From contig JAKSPX010000001.1 of assembly GCA_024404415.1 (NCBI GenBank), positions 1 to 42,859 on the forward strand: a stretch of DNA of 42,859 nucleotides. Direction: 5' to 3'. The stretch is from Clostridia bacterium. GTDB taxonomy: Bacteria; Bacillota; Clostridia; Oscillospirales; QAMX01. Made by a program: the position numbers and the translations under genes. The notes beneath the pieces were generated by a model. The model did not search any database. It was given only the letters and a program-made list of their open reading frames with translations, and was not told the origin of the DNA. Of the stretch, positions 30,415 to 37,545 are shown in pieces; positions within the stretch are counted from its first letter, which is position 1; each line of letters begins with the position of its first letter.

Positions 30415-31539
30415 ATGGTCAAAAGATTTTTCAAGCGTTTTATTCTGATCCTTGCCCTCATCGGCTCGATCATTCTGGTTTTGGGCTCCGCCTGCGGCAT
30501 CGTCCTGCTTTACGGCCCCTTCGAGAGCTTACGCGATCTCTGGATCACCACGGCGATGGAGACTTTCCACCACCGTTACCTTGCCCGGTGGTTTTTCACC
30601 CCGGACTATATCGAGCTGGTCGTCGACCGCAACAAACCGCAGGAACCGGAAGAGGAGATCGACCTCGACCTCATCCACATCGGAAGCGACACCGAGCCTG
30701 CGTCCGAACCCGAGACCGAAGTTCTTCCCGCGACCGAAACGGAAACTGAAACCGAAGTCATCTCTGAAACCGAGACCGCGATGGAAACTGAGGTCATTAC
30801 GGAGACCGAACCCGAAACCGAGCCCGAACCGTTGATCGTCATTGACGACCTCAAGGGCAAGAATGAGCTCGGCGCGACCTATATCGGCTACATGATGACC
30901 ATCAGCGACCCGACTCTGGTGCGCGTGGGCGTATCCAACAAGCTCGGCAGTTACGGGCAGAAGCTCGACAGCATGTGTGAAAGCTATGACGCCATCGCCG
31001 GACTCAACGGCGGCGGCTTCTCCGACCAGAACGGCACTGGCAACGGCGGATACGCCGAAGGCGTCGTGATGAAGGACGGCGAGATCATCTGGAACAGCAC
31101 GCCCGGCAAGACCCACAGCGTGATCGGCATCACCTACGAAGGCAAGCTGGTCCTGAAAAAAATGACCGACAGCGAACTGAAAGAGAGCGACATCCGCGAC
31201 TGCCTGGAATTCTCGCCCTTCCTCATCGTCAACGGCGTCGCCACCAAGGTCGGCACTACCGGCGTCCACCCGCGCTCTGCCATCGGCCAGACCGCTGACG
31301 GCAAATTCCTCTTCCTCTGCATCGAAGGCCGCTCTTCAAGAAGCGCCGGTGCCACCCAGAAGGACGTGATCGACATCATGCTGGAATACGGTGCGGTCAA
31401 CTGCGCCAACCTCGACGGCGGCTCCTCCTCGACCCTGATCCATGAAGGCAAGCTGGTCAACAAAACCAGCTCCTCCGCCGATATGCGTTACCTCGCCACC
31501 GCTTTCGTGGTCCTCGACCCGGATAAGATCGAAGAATAA
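30415..31539 (+). CDS. Membrane-anchored phosphodiester glycosidase (NAGPA domain) protein
   Basis: 374 residues. One N-terminal membrane helix (about 10-32), a Glu/Thr/Pro-rich linker (about 75-138) built from E-T-E repeats, then a phosphodiester glycosidase (NAGPA/DUF2233) domain with LNGGGFSD, PRSAIGQTADGKFLFL and NLDGGSSSTL, the typical signatures. Such enzymes cleave phosphodiester-linked sugars, or act in exopolysaccharide metabolism. The linker suggests an extracytoplasmic domain held away from the membrane. RBS GAAAGG before the ATG. It is followed 33 bases later by an SDR gene and may share its transcript. Confidence 0.9.
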   Translation: MVKRFFKRFILILALIGSIILVLGSACGIVLLYGPFESLRDLWITTAMETFHHRYLARWFFTPDYIELVVDRNKPQEPEEEIDLDLIHIGSDTEPASEPETEVLPATETETETEVISETETAMETEVITETEPETEPEPLIVIDDLKGKNELGATYIGYMMTISDPTLVRVGVSNKLGSYGQKLDSMCESYDAIAGLNGGGFSDQNGTGNGGYAEGVVMKDGEIIWNSTPGKTHSVIGITYEGKLVLKKMTDSELKESDIRDCLEFSPFLIVNGVATKVGTTGVHPRSAIGQTADGKFLFLCIEGRSSRSAGATQKDVIDIMLEYGAVNCANLDGGSSSTLIHEGKLVNKTSSSADMRYLATAFVVLDPDKIEE

Positions 31540-31572
31540 ATCAATAATATGATTATAGAAAGGTGATTCATT

Positions 31573-32436
31573 ATGCCCAATGTATTTGTGACAGGTGCCA
31601 GCGGCACCATCGGTCACGGCATCGCGCTGGAATACGCCAAGAAAGGCTACGATGTCGCCGTACATTATAACCGTACGGCCGCTCCGGCAGAAGCACTTGC
31701 AGAGGAGATCCGTGCCCTCGGACGCAAGGCTGTGCTCATTCAGGGCAATATTGCCTCGGTCGAGGATATCAAGCGGATGTTCGCGGAATTTGAAGAAAAG
31801 CTCGGTGCTTGCGACGTGATGGTCAACAACGCCGGTGTCACGGTCATCTTCCCGCTTCTCGAAGCCGACGAAAACGAAAAGCTCTTCGACCGCGTGGTCG
31901 ACACCGACTTCAAGGGCACCTACTACTGCTCCTCGTTTGCCGCCAAGAACATGATCAAGCACAACGTCAAGGGCGTTATCATCAACATTTCCTCCAACCA
32001 CGACAAGGGCTGCTGGAACGGTTTCACCGCCTACGCCACGGTCAAGGCAGGTCTCGACAAGTTCACCATGAACGCCGCCATGGAGCTGGCCCCCTACGGC
32101 ATCCGCGTGGTCTGCATCGCCCCGGGCTACACCGCACCGGACGGCTCGAACGAGACCAAAAAGGTCTTCGGCATCGACGACACACGCTATTATGACGGCG
32201 TCGCCTCCTGCATCCCGCTCAAGAGATTTGCGGAAGCCTCCGAGATCGGCAAGCTCGCCGTCTTCCTTGGTTCTGCTGACGCAGCTTACATCACCGGCAC
32301 CACCGTCACCTGCGACGGCGGTTCTCTGCTCGCGGCGCTCTCCGGCAGATGGAAGATCCTGAACGGCGATCCGCTCGACCCGAACCTCGACGAATGGCCG
32401 GATAAGCTCCACGACCCCAACGCAAGGCATAAGTAA
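31573..32436 (+). CDS. Short-chain dehydrogenase/reductase
   Basis: 287 residues. TGASGTIG cofactor loop (7-14), NNAG (85-88), serine in ISSN (140/141), Tyr154 and Lys158 (YATVK), all present, so catalytically complete classical SDR. A C-terminal extension of about 30 residues (DPLDPNLDEWPDKLHDPNARHK in part) goes beyond the usual ~250. The PGYTAPDG stretch differs from typical fatty-acid reductases, and a sugar or polyol dehydrogenase role is more likely in this context. AAAGGTGATTC precedes the ATG. It lies 68 bases before the TIM-barrel isomerase gene, a pair that probably forms one pathway unit. Confidence 0.88.
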   Translation: MPNVFVTGASGTIGHGIALEYAKKGYDVAVHYNRTAAPAEALAEEIRALGRKAVLIQGNIASVEDIKRMFAEFEEKLGACDVMVNNAGVTVIFPLLEADENEKLFDRVVDTDFKGTYYCSSFAAKNMIKHNVKGVIINISSNHDKGCWNGFTAYATVKAGLDKFTMNAAMELAPYGIRVVCIAPGYTAPDGSNETKKVFGIDDTRYYDGVASCIPLKRFAEASEIGKLAVFLGSADAAYITGTTVTCDGGSLLAALSGRWKILNGDPLDPNLDEWPDKLHDPNARHK

Positions 32437-32504
32437 CCGGCAGCGCGGCTACAGAGGATTCCTTTCAGCTCAAAATCAGATTTATTATAAAGGAGATTAC
32501 AATC

Positions 32505-33473
32505 ATGAAACTCGGTGTTCTCACCAACCTCTTGGCTGACCGCCCGTTTGCGGAAGCGGTCGCCTACCTCAAGTCCCTCGGCGTAGAAGCGCTGGAAATC
32601 GGCTGCGGCGGTTATCCCGGAAAAGCCCACTGCGACCCCGAAGTGCTTCTCAACGACGAAGCCAAGCTCGAAGAGTTCAAGAAGATCATTGCCGACGCCG
32701 GTATGGTCATCGACGCTCTCTCCGCTCACGGCAACCCCGTGCACCCGAACAAGGAGATCGCCGCGCAGTTCCACAAGGATTTCGAGAACTGCGTCCTCCT
32801 CGCCGAAAAGCTCGGCGTTGAAACCGTCGTCACCTTCTCCGGCTGCCCCGGCGACTCTAAGTCCTCCAAGTATCCGAACTGGGTCACCTGCCCGTGGCCG
32901 GAGGATTACCTCGCCATCCTCGACTGGCAGTGGAAAAAGGTCCTGATCCCCTACTGGAAGAAGACCGCCAAGTTCGCCGAAGCGCACGGCATCAAGAACA
33001 TCGCCTTCGAGATGCACCCGGGCTTCTGCGTCTACAACCCTGAAACCCTCCTCAAGCTCAGGAAGGCCGTCGGCCCCATCATCACCGCCAACTTCGACCC
33101 GTCCCACCTCTTCTGGCAGGGCATCGACCCGGTCGCCGCTATCCGCGAGCTCTCCGGCTGCATCGGTCACTTCCATGCCAAGGACACCCGCATCGAACCC
33201 TACAACACCGCGAAATTCGGCGTTCTCGATACCAAGCATTACGGTGACGAAGTCAACCGTTCCTGGATCTTCCGTTCCGTCGGCTACGGCCACGACCGTC
33301 AGGTCTGGTGCGACATCATCAGCCAGCTCGTCCTCTCCGGCTACAAGGGCGCCATCTGCATTGAGCACGAAGACAGCCTCATGGCTCCCGAAGAAGGCCT
33401 CGAAAAGGCCGTCGAGTTCCTCAAGGACGTCATCATCAAGAGCGACAAGCCCTCCACCATGGCCTGGGCGTAA
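32505..33473 (+). CDS. Sugar phosphate isomerase/epimerase-like TIM-barrel protein
   Basis: 322 residues, xylose-isomerase-like TIM barrel. 'LGVEALEIGCGGYPGKAHC', 'SGCPGD' (probable active-site loop), 'FEMHPGFCVYN', 'FDPSHLFWQGIDPV' and 'HFHAKDTRI' are the metal and substrate-binding stretches seen in inosose/sugar epimerase relatives; ERH-type metal ligands E, D, H and E (CIEHED) are all in place. AAAGGAGATTACA precedes the ATG. With the SDR upstream it resembles pairs that act on keto-sugars. Substrate unknown. A strong terminator follows. Confidence 0.9.
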   Translation: MKLGVLTNLLADRPFAEAVAYLKSLGVEALEIGCGGYPGKAHCDPEVLLNDEAKLEEFKKIIADAGMVIDALSAHGNPVHPNKEIAAQFHKDFENCVLLAEKLGVETVVTFSGCPGDSKSSKYPNWVTCPWPEDYLAILDWQWKKVLIPYWKKTAKFAEAHGIKNIAFEMHPGFCVYNPETLLKLRKAVGPIITANFDPSHLFWQGIDPVAAIRELSGCIGHFHAKDTRIEPYNTAKFGVLDTKHYGDEVNRSWIFRSVGYGHDRQVWCDIISQLVLSGYKGAICIEHEDSLMAPEEGLEKAVEFLKDVIIKSDKPSTMAWA

Positions 33474-33492
33474 GCGATCATTCTCCAAACTC

Positions 33493-33529
33493 AAAAAACT
33501 CCTCATGCCGCGGCATGAGGAGTTTTTCT
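33493..33529. terminator. Bidirectional terminator between convergent genes
   Basis: AAAAACTCCTCATGCCG/CGGCATGAGGAGTTTTT, a perfect palindrome with A- and T-runs, between the isomerase (+) and the epimerase (-). Confidence 0.95.
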
Positions 33530-33539
33530 TTCATATTGT

Positions 33540-34568
33540 TTATTCACCGATGGAAGCGAGGTATTTGTCCATCTTTTCGTTGACCATGCGGGATTCTTCG
33601 GTATCGAATCTCTTTATAAGCTCCGGATTCTCAGCGAGGACGCCGAGCTCGTAGATCAATGCATCTTTGATGCCGACAAAATCCTTCATGGTAAGGCCGG
33701 TGGCGTTCAGGAGCTTGGAATTGTCGATCTTTCGATCCCAGAGGCGGTCATAATTGAGGATGCAGTAGTTGCCGTACTGGTTTGCGGTGGCATTTTCAAG
33801 ATAGTCTTTTGTATCCACCCACACGAATTCCAGCCCGGTGACCTCGGTGTAGATGTCCGCGACCTCGCCCCAGGTGAGGTTTTCGCCCGTGCCGAGCGTG
33901 AAGGCTTCGCCGAAGGCCTTCTCATTGCCGATGAGACGTGCGATCATCTTGCCGATGTTGCCCGCCCAGCCGACGCCCGCGGTCATATTTTTCGCATCCT
34001 TCGGAAGAAGCGTCTTCTTGCCAGCCTTGGCGCGGAAAAGGAGATAAGGCGCGCCGAGCGTGACAAGGTCGAGGCGGAAATGCGAGAAGGAGATCAGGGG
34101 ACGGATGATGGTCCAGTTCTTATAGCCGGAGGCGCGGAGGAAGTCCTCGTTGATGGCCTTGGGAACGCCGTAGCCCTCATTCTCCATCATGTAGGGATCG
34201 TCATACACGTCGATAAGGCGCGGGGAGGTCTCGCGGACCGGCACCTCCTTATTGGCATAAATGCGGTAAGAGGAGAGGAAGACAAGCTGGTCGGTGTTTT
34301 CAAGTAAGAGCTTTGCACGGCTCTGATAGGCCTTGGTATCGGAATAATGGATAAAATCGACGATGGCGTCGTAATGTTGAGCGGCAAAGAGTTCTTTCAG
34401 AAGCGCGTCATCCACTCTGGCGCAGATATAGGTGAGGTTCGCATTATAGGATACCAGCTTCTCAAGCGCGATGACGTCCACCAGATAGCCCATTTTCAAA
34501 AGTTCCTGAGAGGTATAGCTGCCGAGCGTACCGGCACCGGCGATGAGGAGTACTCTTTTCTTTTCCAT
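33540..34568 (-). CDS. NAD-dependent epimerase/dehydratase-like protein (extended SDR)
   Basis: 342 residues. The N-terminal GAGTLG nucleotide loop (11-16), 'VFLSSYRIYAN' and Tyr-x3-Lys in YGVPK fit extended SDR sugar-nucleotide epimerases. The C-terminal half has 'FTLGTGENLTWGEVADIYTEVTG', as in UDP-sugar epimerase relatives. I choose ATG at 34568 because AGGAAAGGA lies eight bases upstream; the alternative two codons earlier is TTG. It ends at the bidirectional terminator and follows the nitrilase-GDPD gene by 32 bases, so it is probably cotranscribed. Substrate unknown. Confidence 0.87.
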   Translation of the reverse strand: MEKKRVLLIAGAGTLGSYTSQELLKMGYLVDVIALEKLVSYNANLTYICARVDDALLKELFAAQHYDAIVDFIHYSDTKAYQSRAKLLLENTDQLVFLSSYRIYANKEVPVRETSPRLIDVYDDPYMMENEGYGVPKAINEDFLRASGYKNWTIIRPLISFSHFRLDLVTLGAPYLLFRAKAGKKTLLPKDAKNMTAGVGWAGNIGKMIARLIGNEKAFGEAFTLGTGENLTWGEVADIYTEVTGLEFVWVDTKDYLENATANQYGNYCILNYDRLWDRKIDNSKLLNATGLTMKDFVGIKDALIYELGVLAENPELIKRFDTEESRMVNEKMDKYLASIGE

Positions 34569-34600
34569 TTTCAAAATCCTTTCCTATATAATAACAGCCG

Positions 34601-36214
34601 TCACTTTTTGATGTGTGCCCGGACGGCATTCGAGACGCGGAGATAATCGTTGGTGAGGATGGTGTCGATGCCCATGTCGATGTAGCGACAGGCCTCGTCC
34701 GGGTCGTCGGCGAAGAAGACGTTGCAGAGGATGCCGTTTTCATGCGCGAGGTCGACGGCCTCCTGATTGAAATAGGGCTTGAAGAGCTGCACCTTTTCGC
34801 AGCCCAGCCTGATGGCGCGCTCGACGATCTCCAGCGGCTTATCGGTCACGCCGTTCCAGCCGACACAGCGCGGAATATCCGGCGCGATCTCATGGAATTC
34901 GGCCTGGCATCTGTCGTTGCTGTTCATGATATAGACGTGGTTCTGCGCATCGTACTTCCGGATGAGGGAGGCGATGCGTTCATACTGCGGGTCCTCCGGA
35001 TCGGTGTCCCAGGTCTTCACGTGGATATTCATGATGGTGGTGCAGGCAAATTTCTTCAGAATGTCCTCAAAGCGGATGATTTTCAGGCCGCGGAAGGCTT
35101 CGCCCGTTTTGTAACCGAAGTCGAACTGCTGAAGCTCTTCAAAGGTGTAATCCCAGACATACCCGTGCCCATCCGAGACGCGGTCGAGATTGGCGTCGTG
35201 GATGGAGACCAGCTCGCCGTCCTTGGTGGCCCAGAGGTCGAATTCGATCTCCTCCGCGCCAAGCGCCACTGCCGCGCCGAAGGCAGGCATGCTGTTTTCC
35301 GGGGCGATGGTGCTGAACCCGCGGTGAGCGCAGATGCGCGGATAACCGAGATGCTTTTCCGACGGAAGCATCATGCTGCCCGCCGGGCGGTAAAGCCACG
35401 GGCGGCGGCCTTCGTCGATATATTCATGGTGCGGCTTGGGTTTCCCGCGGAAGCCCGCGGGCTTTTCGTATTTGACCGAGGGGTCGATCGCGCAGGGACC
35501 GACGCCTAGTTTGCTCTTCATGTCAAGAAGCAGATCGCCCTTGGGGGAGACAACCATGCTGCAGCCGCAGATCTCCGACTCTTCTCCGAGCGACACCGCC
35601 GAGCGGATGAGGTAGCTGTTGGTCTGATAGGATAAGAACTGCCCGATGATATCCAGCGCAAGATGGGTATCGGTCCGCTGGTGGGAGCAGCCGATGATGA
35701 TATCCACGTTTTTACGCGCGATCGCCGCGAAGGCCTCGTACATATAGAAGTCATAGCAGGTCATGAAGCCGGAGCGCAGCCCTTCCAGCTCCAGAACGTA
35801 GGGCTCCTCATAATGATAGCTGTACCCGACCTCCATGCCGTTGCCGCCCTCCGCGAGCGTTTTGACCTCGGATGGAGCCGGATGGGTCTTATAATAGCGC
35901 CCGACGACGTTGCCCTCGCGGTCAAAGGCATGGGTGGTGTTGCGGCCTTCATAGGCAAAGTTGGCAAAGACGATGGCATGGCACCGTTTTGCAAGCGCCG
36001 AAGCCTTTTCCGCAACGACTGCATTATACTTTTCGACCGCCTGATGGAAAGCCTCTCCGTTCGGCGTGGCGGCGGGGATATCGCAGTATTCCGGGAGGAC
36101 GATGATGTCCATGCTTTCGTCGCATGCGTCCATCAGGCCGAGCATCCCCTGAAAACAGGTCTCCATATCCTCATACTTCATGGAATAATAGGGTTGAATG
36201 ACAGATACTTTCAT
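34601..36214 (-). CDS. Fusion of a nitrilase-superfamily hydrolase and a glycerophosphodiester phosphodiesterase
   Basis: 537 residues with two enzyme domains. Residues 1 to about 260 form a carbon-nitrogen hydrolase domain: the triad is Glu42 (LPEYC), Lys109 (YYKTHPAP) and Cys153 (MTCYDFY). From about 293 to the end is a GDPD TIM barrel: H297-R298, E306-N307, E324-x-D326 and H339-D340 are all conserved. One deviation: the usual metal-binding Glu of the 'NIEIK' motif is His398 here (NIHVK). There is no signal peptide. ATG at 36214 is preferred because GGAGCGGATC lies before it. It lies 61 bases after the nucleoside hydrolase gene. The domain pair suggests step-wise attack on an amide- or nitrile-containing phosphodiester, but no substrate is known to me. 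Confidence 0.9.
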   Translation of the reverse strand: MKVSVIQPYYSMKYEDMETCFQGMLGLMDACDESMDIIVLPEYCDIPAATPNGEAFHQAVEKYNAVVAEKASALAKRCHAIVFANFAYEGRNTTHAFDREGNVVGRYYKTHPAPSEVKTLAEGGNGMEVGYSYHYEEPYVLELEGLRSGFMTCYDFYMYEAFAAIARKNVDIIIGCSHQRTDTHLALDIIGQFLSYQTNSYLIRSAVSLGEESEICGCSMVVSPKGDLLLDMKSKLGVGPCAIDPSVKYEKPAGFRGKPKPHHEYIDEGRRPWLYRPAGSMMLPSEKHLGYPRICAHRGFSTIAPENSMPAFGAAVALGAEEIEFDLWATKDGELVSIHDANLDRVSDGHGYVWDYTFEELQQFDFGYKTGEAFRGLKIIRFEDILKKFACTTIMNIHVKTWDTDPEDPQYERIASLIRKYDAQNHVYIMNSNDRCQAEFHEIAPDIPRCVGWNGVTDKPLEIVERAIRLGCEKVQLFKPYFNQEAVDLAHENGILCNVFFADDPDEACRYIDMGIDTILTNDYLRVSNAVRAHIKK

Positions 36215-36275
36215 GATCCGCTCCTCTTTCTCTCTTCCGATGTCATCTATATCGTACCATCCGGCGGCCGGAAAG

Positions 36276-37190
36276 TCAAGATTTCCCTTGTTCCCCGCCA
36301 AAGCCGCGTTTCAGCATGGCGAATAGGAAGCCTTCCTCCGCCCTTTCGGCGACAAAAACGGAATATCCGTTCGTTGCTTCCTCGATGTGTCCCCACTCAT
36401 CGGAGAGGATCTTCTTTTCCTTCACCGAAAATTTCTCCGGGAAGCTTTTATATAATATAGGTAAGGTGTCGTGCAGGATCGCGCCGTCTCCGCCCTCCAG
36501 GTCTATGCCCGAGCGGTGGTTTTTTCGGAGGATGCGGATGAATTCCGGGTCTCGCCCGAAGGATTCCAGAAGGTCGATCTCCTCCTTCATCACCGGATGC
36601 GTAAGCGTCAGGTCGAGCGGGAAGATGGTCAGATTCAGCCCGCTTTCCAGTATTTCCTTCAGGGCTTTGGGATCTCCGGCGAAATTATATTCCGAATCGT
36701 GATCCTTATTGGTCCTTTCAAAGCCGCCGCCCATGATGAGGACCTTTTTGATCCTCTTTTTCACTTCTTCCCTCCGGATCAGGGTTGCAAGCGAGGTCAA
36801 AGGATCGACGGCGATGTAGGTGATCTCGTCGGCCTTTTGAAGCTCTGATGAAAACGCCTCAAGATCCATTGCCTCTTCACCTTTTTCGCCGATCCCGAGG
36901 CGGATGGCGCATTCTTCTGCGATATCCGCGAGGCCGTCTTTCCCGTGGTAGTCGCCGCAGGTCGGTTCCTCCCCGTCAAAGGGCTTTTCCGCCCCCTTGA
37001 TGACGGGGCATTTCATGCCAAGCAATCCCTTGACGACCAGCGTATTGCGGAAGGTCATCGCCCGCGGCGCATTCCCGTAGGTCGCCACGACGTAATCCGG
37101 CTCTTCCGTCACGCGCGCCATCAGATATAGCGCCATGGCGTCGTCGGTACCGACGTCACCGTCAAAGATCGTGATGCGCTTTTTCTCCAT
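36276..37190 (-). CDS. Inosine/uridine-preferring nucleoside hydrolase family protein
   Basis: 304 residues. The N-terminal FDGDVGTDDAMAL carries the calcium-binding Asp cluster (D10, D12, D16, D17) of the IUNH family. 'YIAVDPLTSLATLI', 'VLIMGGGFE', 'EYNFAGDPKA' and 'PLDLTLTHPV' complete the pattern. It would hydrolyse the N-glycosidic bond of nucleosides to ribose plus base. ATG at 37190 has AGGGAGGGAAAA upstream; a longer reading runs into the tRNA-Gln gene and is wrong. Its start is only about 20 bases beyond a terminator, so read-through from the tRNA promoter is likely. It heads the gene set with the nitrilase-GDPD fusion and an epimerase. Confidence 0.92.
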   Translation of the reverse strand: MEKKRITIFDGDVGTDDAMALYLMARVTEEPDYVVATYGNAPRAMTFRNTLVVKGLLGMKCPVIKGAEKPFDGEEPTCGDYHGKDGLADIAEECAIRLGIGEKGEEAMDLEAFSSELQKADEITYIAVDPLTSLATLIRREEVKKRIKKVLIMGGGFERTNKDHDSEYNFAGDPKALKEILESGLNLTIFPLDLTLTHPVMKEEIDLLESFGRDPEFIRILRKNHRSGIDLEGGDGAILHDTLPILYKSFPEKFSVKEKKILSDEWGHIEEATNGYSVFVAERAEEGFLFAMLKRGFGGEQGKS

Positions 37191-37210
37191 CCGTTTTCCC
37201 TCCCTATGAA

Positions 37211-37239
37211 CAAAAAATCTCGTTCCGAAGAACGAGATT
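37211..37239 (-). terminator. Terminator after tRNA-Gln
   Basis: Minus strand AATCTCGTTC, loop TTCG, GAACGAGAT, then a run of six Ts. Near-perfect stem. Just upstream of the nucleoside hydrolase start codon. Confidence 0.92.
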
Positions 37240-37244
37240 ATTGA

Positions 37245-37318
37245 TGGCTGCCGAAGAAGGATTTGAACCCTCACAAACAGATCCAGAGTCTGTCGTGCTC
37301 CCATTACACAATTCGGCA
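37245..37318 (-). tRNA. tRNA-Gln (anticodon CUG), CCA encoded
   Basis: Acceptor arms TGCCGAA and TTCGGCA pair fully (7 bp), with discriminator G and an encoded CCA (37247-37245). The D arm is GTGT...GCAC, the anticodon arm ACAGA-CTCTGGA-TCTGT gives anticodon CUG (codon CAG), and the T arm is GAGGGTTCAAATCCTTC. 74 bases with CCA. It is transcribed from a promoter at 37348-37375 and followed by a hairpin terminator. Confidence 0.95.
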
Positions 37319-37347
37319 ATATAGAGTTTTCGCTTGACAACACTGCT

Positions 37348-37375
37348 ATTATACCACAGAATTGCGATTTGTCAA
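37348..37375 (-). promoter_or_regulatory. Promoter of tRNA-Gln
   Basis: Minus strand TTGACA (37375-37370), 16 bases, TATAAT (37353-37348), with TGG directly upstream of the -10 (extended -10). The transcript would start about 23 bases before the tRNA. Confidence 0.85.
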
Positions 37376-37449
37376 GCCCTGATTTTGCGTGTGCGGAAAC
37401 TTTTCTTCCGAAAAGCTTTTCCCCGACGGGATTCCTGCCGCCGAGTCCC

Positions 37450-37478
37450 TTGCACGCCCCTTTGATTTGTGTTATACT
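37450..37478 (+). promoter_or_regulatory. Promoter of the GH116-type gene
   Basis: TTGCAC (37450-37455), 17 bases, TATACT (37473-37478). A second TATACT lies 10 bases further on (37483-37488) but has a poorer -35. Confidence 0.6.
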
Positions 37479-37545
37479 GGGTTATACTTATAGGAACATT
37501 CTGTCCTTCGGCGCACGGGTCATTCCCGTTGAAAGGAGAGCACAA

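Noticed and set aside
30724..30834. Glu/Thr codon repeats as a simple-sequence artefact
   Set aside because: They are in frame, vary in codon and join a membrane helix to a well conserved enzyme domain, so they read as a real linker.
37190..37343. Longer N-terminus of the nucleoside hydrolase
   Set aside because: It would run through the tRNA-Gln gene and its terminator; the Asp-cluster motif is at the N-terminus in the shorter reading.
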